From the NCBI RefSeq assembly GCF_037893015.1, contig NC_133658.1, forward strand, positions 170,928,659-170,992,658: DNA of 64,000 bases. The letters are read 5' to 3'. The notes under the pieces were generated by a model. The model was given only the letters and a program-made list of their open reading frames with translations, had not been told where the DNA came from and made no database searches. The DNA comes from Macrotis lagotis (taxonomy: Eukaryota; Chordata; Mammalia; Peramelemorphia; Peramelidae). Position numbers and translations under genes: made by a program. Below, piece after piece: positions 10,386 to 22,625 of the stretch; the first letter of the stretch is position 1, and every line of letters starts with the position of its first letter.

Positions 10386-12084
10386 AGAATGAAGGACAAA
10401 CATCATCCTCATTGTCACAATCAGGTAGTTGGTTGGGGGTGAAGGTGCTATCTGTGGCTATAATAGAAGTTTTCAGAATGATAATTTAACTGCATATGTG
10501 ACAAACCCAAGGACATTCTGGGTTCTCCTTAGCTAAACCAGTAAAACTAAAATAAACAAAATTCTTTTAAGGACTTGTTCTTGATTATTTCCCTCCCTTA
10601 GGATGAATATTAAGTAGAATGAATAATAAGACATAACTAGACTTGGAACCTTCCAATTCCCAGTCGTATCCTTCCTTCCTTTTTTCATATTTATTTAAAC
10701 TAAGACTTTTTTTGTATGTGCGAATTTTTTGAATTCACACCTTTTTAGTCATTTGTGAAACCATTACAAATCTGAACATCTTTTCTCTGATAGGCATGAA
10801 TAATCTGAGACCTATATCTCAACCACTGTGATCTCTAATCTGTTCTATTCTTGGTGAGGAGTGGAGCTTGTTGCCAGCTCACATTCCCTCCAGGCCAGGC
10901 AATAAATGGACTGAATTCACTGTTTGCTACTCAGCACATATCATTAGTGCTGGATGTCCCACTGTAAATATTCCTCTCGTCTGTGCTTCTGTTTTCCTAC
11001 ACAGACCTTATAAAGTCTCTTCCCTGAGCATGTGTAGAATCAACTTAAGTGACTCAAATTAGTAAAGGAAGATTTATGGGAGCATTTGAGATTTGGGACC
11101 AAATCTTGTCAGGACCAAAAATGTAATTTGAGAAGGTAAATGGGTTTCTGGACATCTAAAGCACTAGTCATGAGAGACAAGAGGGGGGGACAGAGAGAGA
11201 AAGGGAAGAAGAGTTTGATCACTGAAGAAATGGTATATTCTAAGAACTGTATGCACAGCTTATTATATTTATTTTGGGTGGCAAAACAATTCCACCATTC
11301 TTTATTGTACTTTCTCATCCAGTTCCCTGGCTCAGTCCGCTTCCATCTTGCCATCGGTTTAGAGCCATGAGATCTTTACCCAAAACTGTGCAATAGACCA
11401 TAAAGACACAAGTGTCACAGGAGGAGAATTTCCATTTGACCAGTTTCCTCCCAGGAAAGCCAGAATATAATCACAGAAAGTCGGAGGCAATAAGAAAGAT
11501 GTCACTCTACCCTGTCCCTTTGAGAAGAGGGAAACTATCTCCTTGGCAGAATTAGATATAATTGTTGCTTGAACTGGAAGAGAAATCTGGCCCTTGCCAG
11601 ATTAAGACTAACAGTACCCATGACAGGCTGGGTTCACTAGCATTCAATCACATTCACATTTTGAGGAGGAATCTTTTCTCCTCCCCATATAGAGGACACA
11701 GTGGTCACACCTCCCACCCAGCAGTTGAAGAAGATTGGAGGTGAGAAACATTATCTTGGAGCCAACCCAACACACTCTTCATGGAGACAAGGACCCCAAA
11801 AGGCCCAGACTTAGGGCAGCAGAAGAGAGCCATTTAAGAGGCTGCTGGCCTCCAAGAACCCAGGGGTGAGGAGAATCCAACCTGGGAGGTCCACCGAGCC
11901 ATCTGCCACCCCGAGGAGCAGGAGGACTCCATGAGTAGAAAGAGGACCTCCAAGCACCAGATCTCAGAAATGTGAACTATCTTGACCACATGTGTTCCCA
12001 GACCTGTGCTTCATTATTTAATTTTATCTGACATCTCTCTTAGGGGGTGGGGGAGGAGGGTGTGGGATAATACCCAAGAATATA
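10386..12084. other. Mostly unique intergenic sequence
   Basis: A short SINE-tail remnant at 10388-10412 (GAATGAAGGACAAACATCAT), then no repeat I recognise. 11690-11990 is GC-richer and lacks repeats. No splice-bounded frame or known family was found. Confidence 0.5.
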
Positions 12085-12270
12085 ATATAAGCTGGCATTT
12101 ATTCAGCCCCCGAAATAATTATATCACTTGATCTTCACAAGCACGTGGGGCAGGTATCTTTTTTTAAACCAAAAAGGAAGTTAAAGCTCAGAGGTAAAGT
12201 GAGTGTCTGATTTGAACCCAGTTCTGATTTCAGATTCAACATTTTATCTACTGGGCCTCTTGTCTCCATG
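12085..12270 (+). mobile_element. MIR element
   Basis: TGGCATTTATTCAGCCCC, ATCACTTGATCTTCACAAGC, TTTGAACCCAGTTCTGATTT and CATTTTATCTACTGGGCCTC: MIR order from head to tail. Confidence 0.75.
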
Positions 12271-12317
12271 ATAGGAAGATTTTTTCTGGCACCTTAAAAA
12301 AATTATGCCTGCTTATG

Positions 12318-12482
12318 GGATCAGCTAGGTGGGACAGTAGATAGAACCATAGCCCTGGAGTCAGGAGGACCTGAGTTCAAATCCAACCTCGGACACTTAA
12401 TACTTAGCTGTGTGACCTTAGGCAAGTCACTTAACCCCATTGCCTTGCAAAAACAAACCAAAGAAACAAAACAAAAACAAAA
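12318..12482 (+). mobile_element. WSINE1-type SINE, diverged
   Basis: ATCAGCTAGGTGGGACAGTA, GAGTTCAAATCCAACCTCGG and an A/C-rich tail. A short deletion removes TAATTACC. Confidence 0.88.
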
Positions 12483-12589
12483 ATTATTCGTGCTTAGTTT
12501 TAGCTTTCAACCAATAGTCAATAATCAATTAAGGGTCAGGTACTGTGCTAAGTGGTAGGTATACAAAACTAATTGTATATAAATATATC

Positions 12590-12720
12590 AGATAACTCAA
12601 TCAAGGGGAGGGGGAGGGAAGGCAGGGAGGGGGGAAAATGTGTAACTCACAGTCTTACAGTAAAACGATGAAAACTTTTTTGCAAGTAGTTGGAAAAATT
12701 AACTAATTAAAAAATAACTA
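12590..12720 (+). mobile_element. L1 3'-end fragment
   Basis: GGGGAGGGGGAGGGAAGG, GTGTAACTCACAG and AAAACTTTTTTGCAAGTAGT, the extreme end of an L1. Confidence 0.65.
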
Positions 12721-12746
12721 AATGCTTTGAAAAATAGTAAATTTTA

Positions 12747-12905
12747 GGGGGCAGCTAGGTGGCTTAGTGGATAAAGCACCGGCCCTGGAGTCAGGAGTAC
12801 CTGGGTTCAAATCCAGCTTCAGACACTTAGTAATTACCTAGCTGTGTGGCCTTGGGCAAGCCACTTAAATCAGTTGCCTTGCAAAATAAATAAATAAATA
12901 ACTGC
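12747..12905 (+). mobile_element. WSINE1-type SINE
   Basis: GGGGGCAGCTAGGTGGCTTA, body as usual, tail GCAAAATAAATAAATAAATA. Confidence 0.92.
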
Positions 12906-13184
12906 TGTATCAACCAAATAGCTGTTAAAGAATTTGAAAAAAATCATAGTTTTAGACATACAGATCCATGGAGTAATCCTTATACTCTATAGTAATTACC
13001 CCACATAGATCCCCCTCCCTGGTTCAACCTACAAACCATGCCACTCATGGTAAACCAGAGTGAGTGACCTTTAATATTATTAATTAGGGCTAGAGAAACT
13101 ATTTCCAGTAATTATGGGCTCAAGGAAGATATATTGATTTTGGACAAGAGTCTCTTCAAATTTCAAACTGGTTGCATTGTTTTG

Positions 13185-13345
13185 TTGTTGTTTTTTGTTA
13201 GGTTTTTGCAAGGCAAACGGGGTTAAGTGGCTTGCCCAAGGCCACACAGCTAGGTAATTATTAAGTGTCTGAGACCGGATTTGAACTCAGGGACTCCTGA
13301 CTCCAGGGCTGGTGCTCTATCCACTACTCCACCTAGTCACCCTAA
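13185..13345 (-). mobile_element. WSINE1-type SINE
   Basis: TTTTTTGTTAGGTTTTTGCA, inverted body, ends CACCTAGTCACCC. Confidence 0.92.
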
Positions 13346-13769
13346 ACTATATTTCACCTGAAAAGAAGGCCCTTAAGTCTTAGATTCAATTTCTCTACTT
13401 TATCTCAAACTCTCTAACATACTTGAGAAATTTTTATGAGTTTTAATGTAATAGTTAAAGTACTCATAATTGCATATGGAACTCCTAGAATACTTACTTG
13501 CAGTTCAGCAGTCTCTGGAATTTCCTCAGAAACCCCAACTGATTGATGTTGCTTTTTTTTTAGACAATTCAGTTAGAGGACATCATTGGTGAAAAGCAAA
13601 GGTATTTAATGAGATACCATTGCAAAAGAAAACTTGAACAAGATCTGCATAAATATCATTATAGATATGTGTGAATATATGAACTTATATGTCATGTGTC
13701 TATGTATATATAAATACCTTTTTGATAGCTAAGAATTTCAAAAATAGTAATTCTAATTTTGAATATAAA

Positions 13770-14340
13770 TAGGATGTTTATAGCAGCTCTCTTTGTGGTG
13801 GCAAAGAACTGGAAAATACAGGGATCTTCATCAGTTAGGGAATGGCTGAACAAATAAGTTGTGGTATACGGCTGTGATGGAATTCTTTTGTATTATAAGA
13901 TGACCTCAATTATCTTAGAAAGGCATGAAAAGACTTGTATGAAATGAAGAAGGAAGTGAGCAGACAAAGAGAACATTAAATATACAGTAATATTGCTTTA
14001 AGGACTTTGAAAAACTAAATCATTTACGCAAGTGAAAAATAAAGGACATAAAAAGAGACACTATCTACATCCAAAGAAAGAACTGATAAATAGATGAATA
14101 GAATAATTTTACATACCTATTTGTTTCTAATGGTAGCCATCTCTAGGATAGGGGATAGGGAGAGGAAGGAAGGAAAAAAAGAAAAATAACTTACATGAAA
14201 AGTCTGTGGTATATTTGAAGGAATAGCAAGTCGTACATGGTAGATTTGCAGTTTAACACGCAATCATCTTTTTTTATATTGTGTTATGAAAATGTTTGTT
14301 TTGTTCTAAGAATTGAAAATAAACTAAAAATAAATAAAAG
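13770..14340 (+). mobile_element. L1 3' end, divergent subfamily
   Basis: GGATGTTTATAGCAGCTCTC, TGTGGTGGCAAAGAACTGG and GGGAATGGCTGAACAAATAA, then a 3' UTR unlike the copies at 9 and 17 kb. An older L1 subfamily. Confidence 0.8.
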
Positions 14341-15027
14341 AAAAAAAGTACAAAAAATAATCACATACATATAGAATATATGTGTGTGTGTGTGACCAAA
14401 GCAACATAACTTGGCCCTGCAGGGTCTAGGAGTTCTATTGCTTTTCATAGAGAGAGTTCTCATGGAGAAACTCTACTGGGAAGTTGCTTAGCTGGATCCC
14501 CAGGGTTTAATCCTTTCCTGAGTTCTATTCTTGATTTTCACAGTCAAATCTCTTGAGTCTTTAGTCTGCTCTCTTCTTTACTCTTTTATTTTTCAAAGCT
14601 GCTTTGAAGGCACTCAGGGAGTGCCTTTCATGAAGGTGTCTATCTGAAGTGGATCCCCCTCTCTAAATGAAGAATCAAACTACAGAATGGGTTATCTTCT
14701 GCTCTGCTCCTAGATTCCATGATTAAGGGGTGGGGGGAAAGGGGAGGAGAAAGAGAAATATCTAACCTGCCTTCCACAAAGCCCTTTGGATAATCAAATA
14801 TGCTCTGGAGTTTGGGATTTGAACCCAAAAGTCTTAACATGGAGATGAGGTTTTTTTTTTCCCCTCCAGAGAATCATCTGCATAGAGATGATCATTAAAT
14901 CTAGGAAAATTGAAGAAATCATTGAATTTGAGAGTTTAGAGGAAAAAAAAGAGAAGTGAGCCCTGGTCCCTGGGGAGCCACATCCAGTTCAGGCATGATA
15001 TGGAAGATCCATCAAAAGAAAATGAGA
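14341..15027. other. Unique sequence with a (TG)n microsatellite
   Basis: A short TG run at about 14378-14394. No gene or repeat family is recognised in the rest. Confidence 0.5.
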
Positions 15028-15175
15028 AGGCGCAGCTAGGTGGTGCAGTGGATAGAGCACCAGCCCTGGAGTCAGGAGTCCCTGAGTTCAAATTCCACCT
15101 CAGACACTTAATAATTACCTAGCCGTGTGGCCTTGGGCAAGCCACTTAACTCCATTTGCCTCGCAAAAAAAAAAA
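15028..15175 (+). mobile_element. WSINE1-type SINE
   Basis: GGCGCAGCTAGGTGGTGCAG head, body ACCTAGCCGTGTGGCCTTGG, A tail. Complete. Confidence 0.92.
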
Positions 15176-15422
15176 TGAGAGCAGTAAGACAAATAAGAAG
15201 CAGTCAGGAAAAGGAGAGGAAAGAATATTCAGGAGGAAGAGGAGATAATTATGACATGAGAGGTTGGAGAGATATCAAGGGAGGAAGATCAAGAAAAGGT
15301 CAATTAGGAGACCATTAGTAACACTGTAGAGAATAATTTCAATATTACGGTAATATACTCTATTTTTGTAGTTTTAGATATATTTAAAAAGCAAACAATT
15401 CTCTTTTTTAAAAGGATTGATT

Positions 15423-15522
15423 GGGGTGGCTAGGTGGTGCAGACACTTAATAATTACCTAGCTGTGTGGCCCTGGGCAAGCCACTGCCTTGCTCAAACTA
15501 AAAAAAAAAAAAAAAAAAAAAG
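15423..15522 (+). mobile_element. WSINE1-type SINE with internal deletion
   Basis: The head GGGTGGCTAGGTGGTGCAG joins directly to ACACTTAATAATTACC, so about 50 bases including the B box are absent; a pure A tail of about 20. Confidence 0.88.
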
Positions 15523-16879
15523 GATTGATTATCCTGACAGGCATTTTTGCCACACTCTGCTGAGAACTCATCAAGTGGGTTCTCTGGCTTTCTAGGGCTA
15601 TGATTTCACATCTTTACATCCCTTGCCACACCCATTATTAGGGAGGAGAAAAAAGAGACAAGATTCAACTGTTACCTGTGAAACTACCTGAGGCTAGAGA
15701 CGAGCACCTCCTTTTGCCACAAAAGCCAACCAGTTATTGTAAACTGAAGTGAATCCAGTTCTGCACAGCCCTAGGCCATTCTTATAGGGTCTGAATGTCC
15801 GGAAATTTCTGATTCTCTGACTTCTCAGGGGACCATTATTTACAAGGTACATGATGTTGTTCACTAGAGATCATCAATACAATCTGTTGGGGGGGGGGGG
15901 TGTCCTTACCAGAAGGGTCTGGTGTATTTTGAGTAGCCTTTACTTCTTGAGGTCATTGTCCCCAAACAAGAGGAACCTGAGAACAAAATTTCATAAACTT
16001 GAAGCTGCCTTTCTCCCACCCAAGTACCTTTAGGAGCTCCCTATATTCTCTAAAATAAATTGCAAACTCCTTGATCTAGAAGTGAAAGCCTTTGATAGTT
16101 AGATCTATCTTTCCAAACTTCATACTTGCCCTTCCTTATCATTTGATCAATGGCCTGTTCCTTGGACTTGGCATTCTTTCATTTTTGGCAACTCTCATTA
16201 CTGTTTGGCCAAATCTCGGCCTAGAGGATGGAGATAATCATTCCAGGAGCCATTGAAGTCTGGCTGGTGGACTACGATGGACGTTTTGAGGAGGGGAGTT
16301 TCACTCAGTTGAATCAATTTATTGAAGACCTTATTGCTATAGCTAAGAATAGTTTGTGTTAACTGCTGAATGGATTGGTGACACCTCATTTCATTATCAG
16401 ACTTAAATCACAGGGTGATTGGACTATGTCAAGTCCAGTTCAGAACATATCTTTAATGTCTAGCTCTTGGGCAACTAGACTAGAACCTCTTCTGACAGGT
16501 GGGGGAGATCAGGTTCCTGCCCTCAGGAGCTTAACTACATATAAAAGGGAGCTGAAAAGTAGGGATCTTCCCCCGCCCCCTCCACACACACACACAGGGG
16601 CAGAGCTGTGATATAAATATGGAGGGCTCAGAAGCTGGGAGAGAAATGAAGCATGGTCAGTTTGTGATTGCATCCAGTCCCTGGACAGGAACTCACCAAT
16701 GGAAGGAGGCAAGTTCTAGAAAGAGGCCGGGGCAGTCCATGAGCTCCAGGGTCAAGTCCAAAGAGAGAATCAGAAGCACAACCAGGAAGGAAAGGATAGC
16801 TGTAGAAGTCTGTCCTGAAGCATGGACTGTCTTCTAATATTTTACCTTCACTTTCCATATTCCCAAGTGGTGTGCATTT
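15523..16879. other. Mostly unique intergenic sequence
   Basis: Contains a 12-base G run at 15889-15900, an old LINE-like stretch near 16040-16200, and a CA run near 16583. Open frames of 60-78 codons on both strands have no recognisable product. Confidence 0.45.
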
Positions 16880-17510
16880 TCAGAAAGCTTTAGAAACACC
16901 TATTTTATTCATAGCAGCCCTGTTTGTAGTAGCAAAGAATTGGAAATTGAATGAATGTCCATCGATTGGGGAACAGATGAAGAAATTATGTATATGTATG
17001 TTATGGAACACTATTGTTCCATTAAAAACCAGGAGGGATTGGAATTCAGGGAAGCCTGGAAGGATTTGCATGAACTGATCAAGATGAGCAGAACCAGAAA
17101 AACATTGTACACCCTAACAGCAACATGGGGTGATGATCAACCTTGATGGACTTGCTCATTCCATCAATGCAATAATAAGGGACATTTTTAGAGCACCTGT
17201 GATGGAGAATATCTCTTGTATCCAGAGAAAGAACTATGGAATTTAAGCAAAGACCACCAATCTCTTCGATTTTTTTTTTAAAATGTCTTATGTACAACAT
17301 AATTTTGCTATATAATATTTTATCTTCTCAAGGATATGATTTCTCTCTCAACACATTCAATTTTGATCAATGTATAGCATAAAAGATTATCAGACTGCCT
17401 TCTGTGGGGGAGGGGAACTGTAAAATTCAAAACTTTACCAAAAATGATAGGTAAAAACTACTCTTGTATAAAATTGGAAAACTAATAAAATATTTTAAAA
17501 AACACCTACT
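16880..17510 (+). mobile_element. L1 3' end with decayed ORF2 C-terminus
   Basis: Translates in part as ILFIAALFVVAKNWKLNECP, then MYVMEHYCSIKNQEG, matching the last part of therian L1 ORF2. The 3' UTR follows (CAGCAACATGGGGTGATGAT) and ends with an A-rich tail at 17500. Confidence 0.88.
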
Positions 17511-17731
17511 TTTATGAAGCAGGTAGATGTTCTACTGATAATAAAGCTGCCTCATTTATCTGAGCAGGCAGCATGCTTCCTTTTGTTGTCCATTTCCCTC
17601 CACAGGAGCAAGTCAACCCTGGATTGTTTTACTAAAGGTAAGGAGACAATGAATCTCAGACCAGGCTCCTGACCTGGAGGAGTGAAACCTTCATAAGAGA
17701 GAAAAGTTTGCAGTCCCCATTACAATGGTAT

Positions 17732-17878
17732 TCTTTTTGTTGTTGTTTTTTGGAAGGCAAAGGGGTTAAGTGACTTGTCCAAGGTCACACAAGGTCAAAC
17801 CTGAGGTCAAATTTGAACTCAGACTCTCCTTACTCCAGAGCCAGTGCTCTATCCACTTTGCCACCTAGCTGCCCCCAA
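17732..17878 (-). mobile_element. WSINE1-type SINE
   Basis: TGGAAGGCAAAGGGGTTAAG, a short internal duplication of AAGGTCA, ends CCACCTAGCTGCCCCC. Confidence 0.9.
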
Positions 17879-18559
17879 AAATTCCAATTTTGATATTTGT
17901 AGAGAAACCCTTAAAATTACGACTACTCATTCAATATAATGATATCCTTACAACCCTGAGGTTCATAGTATAGAAATGCAATCACTATTTTGCAAATTAG
18001 TAAACTATAGTTGGACACAGACCCATTAACTTTTCCACTTTTCCGGGAAAAGTTCCCTAAATATTATCTGATCAAAATCTAAGTAGAGCAATTATTTGCC
18101 ACCAGCTGCTTTGCTTAGTTTCATCTCTATCATCTTCATCATTATCTGTACACACATACACATACCTTTCCTGCCCCTTCCCCTCCCTTTCCTCCTCCCC
18201 TCCTCCCCTAAGCTCATCACCAGGAAACATTATTCATGGTGGTTTCAGCTTTGGTACCCCTGAGAAGTTTCTGCTCTTCCAATTGGACAACAGAAGGAAG
18301 AAGCAAAAACTTCTCCCAGACTCAGAACCCACCAATCTCTTCTTTGTTCCCAGCTGCTCTGTAGCCAAAAGTGACTCCTACATCATCACCATGTTTCATT
18401 ATCCTTCTTCAGTTTCCTTTTGGATGCTGTTTTCTTCCATTAGATTATGAACTCCCTGAACATTGTACATAGTAAGAAGGTTCCAGATCTGTGACGAAAA
18501 ATGCCAACTCTCTCCAGAGAGAAAATTGATGAACTCTGAATTCAGATTGACTTATTTTT

Positions 18560-19333
18560 TCTTTTTCCTTTGTTTTATTTTTGCATGGCTAATATGGAAA
18601 GGTTTTGCATGACTTCACATGTATAATCAATATTATTGCTTGCATTCTCAGGGGGAAGGGGAGAGTCAGGGAAGTAATTTGGAACTCAATATTTTTAAAA
18701 ATGAATTTTTTGTCTTTTTTCTTTTATTAAAGATTTCATTTGAGTTTTACAATTTTTTCCCCAATCTTACTTCCCTCCCCCCACCCCACCCCATGGAAAG
18801 CAATTTGTCAGTCTTTACATTGTTTCCATTTTGTACATTGATCCAAAATGAGTGTGATGAGAGAGAAATCATATCCTTGAGGAAGAAACAAAAAGTATAA
18901 GAGATAACAAGATCAGAAAAGTAAGATATGTTTTTCCCCCCTAAATTAAAGGGAATAGTCCTTGAACTTTGTTCAAACTCCACGGCTCTTTATATGGTAT
19001 TATCCATCACAGACAATCCCAAATTGTCTCCGACTTTTGCACTGATGGAACGAGTAAGTCCACCAAATTTGATCATCACCCCCATGTTGCTGTTAGGGTG
19101 TACAGTGTTTTTCTGGTTCTGCTCACCTCACTCAGCATGCAAATCCCTCCAGGCTTCCCTGAATTCCTGTCCCTCCTGGTTTCTAATAGAGATAGTATTC
19201 CGTGACATACATATACCACAGTTTGCTAAGCCATTCCTCAATTGAAGGACATTTGAATTGTTAAAAATGTTTTTACATGTAATTGAGAAATATTTAATGA
19301 AATGAATAAAATAAAAATTAAAAAAAAAAAAGA
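18560..19333 (+). mobile_element. Old L1 3' end interrupted by another L1
   Basis: 18560-18705 (TGCATGGCTAATATGGAAAG, TTGCATGACTTCACATG) and 19257-19333 (GTTTTTACATGTAATTGAG) are two halves of one plus-strand L1 tail, separated by a minus-strand L1. Confidence 0.75.
18712..19256 (-). mobile_element. L1 3' end nested in the L1 at 18560-19333
   Basis: Inverted L1: TTTTACAATTTTTTCCCCAA, AGAGAGAAATCATATCC, GTTGCTGTTAGGGTGTACAG and AGCCATTCCTCAATTGAAGG. 5'-truncated. A TGAATT-type word at both junctions suggests a target-site duplication. Confidence 0.85.
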
Positions 19334-19437
19334 CTTTTGAGTTCCTTAAAGGTAGGAATTGTCCTTCTCTTTCTTATATGTATTTCCAGAGCTTACAAAG
19401 AGTCTGGCACATAGTATATATATTTTAGGAATTCTTT

Positions 19438-19556
19438 TTTTTTTAAGGGTTTTGCAAGGCAAATGGCGTTAAGTGGCTTGCCCAAGGCCACACAGCTAGG
19501 TAATCCAACTCCAGGGTTGATGCTCTATCCACTGTGCCACCTGGCTACCCCCAGAG
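19438..19556 (-). mobile_element. WSINE1-type SINE with internal deletion
   Basis: TTTTGCAAGGCAAATGGCGT, then from GCTAGGTAA directly to TCCAACTCCAGGG; about 35 bases including the B box are absent. Confidence 0.88.
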
Positions 19557-20089
19557 TAGATATTTTAATAAGGAGAAATTTAATAAAGGTTAAATCATAT
19601 TGCAGAGAATTTCCTTAATTACCAAGTTACATATTAAGAATCAGTTAGATACTGAAATTTCTTTATAGGTAACTCTGCCCTCAACTAAATCTTCATACCT
19701 TAGAAGAGGATGTTGAAACTTCATTGCCTCATTTGCTTCATTTGTTAGACCAAGGCAGATTGCACCAGCCAATTGGTACATAGCCTAGCCACTGGCCATG
19801 GTGTGAGTAAATGACCTCCAGGCCACAGAGGGAGCCAACTGACAGGGAAATGCTTAGGGATACAAAGCAGGAAGGAAGGGATAAAATGAACATTTAAAAT
19901 AACATTTGGCTTAGAATTGAATCATCGGATCTTATTCAGCATTTATAGAACCTACTGCCCCTGGACACTTTGCTTTTTGTATTTACATACCTCTCAGTAA
20001 CCAGTATTCAGGAGGTGTGAAGAGCATGAAATAGCCAGTTTCATGAACTAATTAGTGAGAAATGTGTTTAGAAGTTATTAGAGTTTAGT
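19557..20089. other. Unique intergenic sequence
   Basis: No repeat family or coding exon recognised. Confidence 0.4.
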
Positions 20090-20600
20090 AAATAGAATGC
20101 TGACCTGGGAGTCAATATGACTGAATTTTCTTGGATATCTACTGAGTTATATGACAGTGGGCAAGTCACTTAAGTTCTAAGTCTCAATTTTTTTTAATGA
20201 TATTTTTCCCAACCCCATGCTATTAAGCTTTCAGCATTCATCTTTTTGTAAACTTTTGAGTTCCACATTTTGTAGCCCTCCCTTCCCTCTCTCCTCCCCT
20301 TAATCAGTAATCTGACATAGGATATACATGTACAATTGTGTCTAACATATTTCTATATTATTGTTGTTGTGAAAGAATAAGAATTAGAGAAAAAAATGAG
20401 AAAAAGAAAAACCATAAAACAAGTTTTTAAAAAGTGAAAGTAGTATGCTTTGGTCTTCATTTAAACATTTTTTTCTCTGGATAGATTGTGCCTCAATTTC
20501 TTATTGATAAAATGGGAATAATACTTGAAGTAGATACCTCATAAGGCTATTAGAAGGGAAGCATCTTACGCTATATGTATATGGTTGGTATGGGTATACT
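20090..20600 (+). mobile_element. MIR/THER-type SINE split by an L1
   Basis: The first half runs to CACTTAAGTTCTAAGTCTCA and the second half resumes at GTGCCTCAATTTCTTATTGA, GATAAAATGGGAATAATAC. CTCAATTT occurs at both junctions, as a target-site duplication. Confidence 0.7.
20192..20486 (-). mobile_element. L1 3' end nested in a MIR-type SINE
   Basis: Inverted L1 3' UTR of a second subfamily: TTTTTCCCAACCCCATGCTA, CTTTTGAGTTCCACATTTTG, GTACAATTGTGTCTAACATA. Confidence 0.75.
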
Positions 20601-21019
20601 CTAAATGTAGAACTTACCGCCATTGAAAGAAATCAATAAATCATCATTAATTCGTAATTTTAGAGAGTTGGCAAGGCAAGAAGGGAAGAAGCCCCAGGTC
20701 ACAAAGCATAAGTTTATATCAGTAGAATGAATTTTCATTATTCTGATGCCATGCTCAATCTCTATCCATGACTGAATAACTATATTTTGATATGTTCATT
20801 TATTAATTTAGTAAATGTTAGGTAATAAAAAAATTGTCACACACCCATCACCCTTTGATAAAACAATCCACAGAATCAATTCTTGGCTCACATCTTATAA
20901 AAATGGAATTGAATTTTTATTTAACATAAATCTTAAAATACAATATAATATGCAGATTTAAGAATTCTGATCAATGCAGTACCCAATCCTCAAGATATAT
21001 TTGTTTTTTGTTTGTTTGC

Positions 21020-21166
21020 TTTTTAGGTTTTTGCAAGGCAAATGGGGTAAAGTGGCTTGCCCAAGGCCACACAACTAGGTAATTATTGTCTGAGGCCTCT
21101 TTTGAACTCAGGTACTCCTGTCTCCAGGGCCTGTGCTTGATAAACTGTGCCACCTAGCTGTCTGGA
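21020..21166 (-). mobile_element. WSINE1-type SINE
   Basis: TTTTTAGGTTTTTGCAAGGC, inverted body missing TTAAGT, ends CACCTAGCTGTC. Confidence 0.9.
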
Positions 21167-22340
21167 CATAAGATAGACAAATTTTTGAATATGGCCACAA
21201 GGTAAATTCATTTGGTTTGATTAAGCTTATTTTTCACCTTTGTTATAATCTCTTGCTTTTTTAACCATAGCCCAATCTTTTATATTATTTAAAAAGTGTT
21301 ACGGAATGATTTATTGTAGAATTCTTTTATTGTTCTGCTGTATATGTGCATGGGTCTTAATCAAATTCTAATCTTTTTGACCTACATTTGTCACATTTCT
21401 CCTGAGTTTGCAAGCACAGTACAGGCAAATAAATATGACAAGTCAGGTCAAAACTTCCTAAATTGAATCGACATTCTCATTTTTCCAAAAACCTTCATTA
21501 GATATCCTCTTCAAAAGAAGCTTTGTTTTTCAGTTCCAAATCTTTCACTGATATACATTTTTAACTTGAGACAATTTGGCAAAATGTGAAGGATTATTTT
21601 ACTTTTAACTGCGTTTCTTTCTTAGCTCTTCAGTTTTTCCTTCTCCCCATTAGTTCTCCTGTTTTCTAAATTCACTGTAACTTCTTTAAAGTAATATTAT
21701 TTATAGAATAGAATAAATATTAAGTTAGGATTGTCTTGGACCCCACCAAGATTTACTTCCTGGAAAGTCTTATATTAAAGTTTATTTGTCTTGAACATCA
21801 GTCACCTAACTAGGCAAGAACAAAGACTAGCACGAGTATTAACTAAAAGTCAGAAAAGATGTAGCCTGTTCTCTACTCTCTTCCCCTACAAGCCACTTGA
21901 CAAATGACTTCACTTTCAGGGTTCCATAACTTCAAATAAAAATTTCTTCTGATGACACATATGCTATTTCTAGAGTACTTCATGGTCTTTGGTCTAGAGT
22001 CATGATAATGGCCTAGTGATAGAGGGCCATTATGTACTTAAGGCCATGACTGTTCTGGGAAGTAGAGGGGGAATATAACAAAAGTATATCATTCCAGAGC
22101 CTAGGAGTTTATAATAAAAGGTGAGTTTGGGGTTTTTTTCCCCTCTCGTCTCAGTCTATGATTTCAGTAGCATAGGGCAGATGAACAACTGTTTGCAACT
22201 TACATCCCTGTTGGCCTGCATCCCTGGGGAGGATCCAAGTGATTTGCTTAAGGTCATAGTAATCATAATAATACAAAGGACCTGATCATGACTGAGGCTT
22301 GGTTCTGCTGCCTTGCATAGCAATTAAACACCTACTGCGT
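21167..22340. other. Unique AT-rich intergenic sequence
   Basis: About 1.2 kb with no recognised repeat, splice-bounded frame or RNA gene. Confidence 0.45.
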
Positions 22341-22625
22341 ATCTTGGGGATGTTTGTTCTTTGAAGTGATGTCCTGACAAGCACATGAATTTGAATTATG
22401 GGGTGCTGTGATAAGTTACCAGCCTCACTTTCTCCTCTGCAGTCATGTGATTTCAGTGGCCAGATTTGGATCAGGATGATTGGGGATGGTCCTAGATGCA
22501 AGATCAGGGTTGACTTGCTCTAGATCAGACAGCTAATAAAAGTTTTCAAGTATCTTGAGGCCAGATCCAAACTCAGGTCCTCCTGATGCCTGATGCTTTA
22601 CCCACTGCACCACCTAGCAGATTCA
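22341..22625 (-). mobile_element. Composite SINE with extended tail
   Basis: Inverted tail GAAGTGATGTCCTGACAAGC, then the SINE body TCAGACAGCTAATAAAAG, AACTCAGGTCCTCCTGATGC and CACTGCACCACCTAGC. Near full length. Confidence 0.75.

Noticed and set aside
16872-17146. Open frames reading FIAALFVVAKNWK, which might look like a host gene
   Set aside because: They are the decayed C-terminus of L1 ORF2, seen also at 9.1, 13.8 and 44.2 kb.
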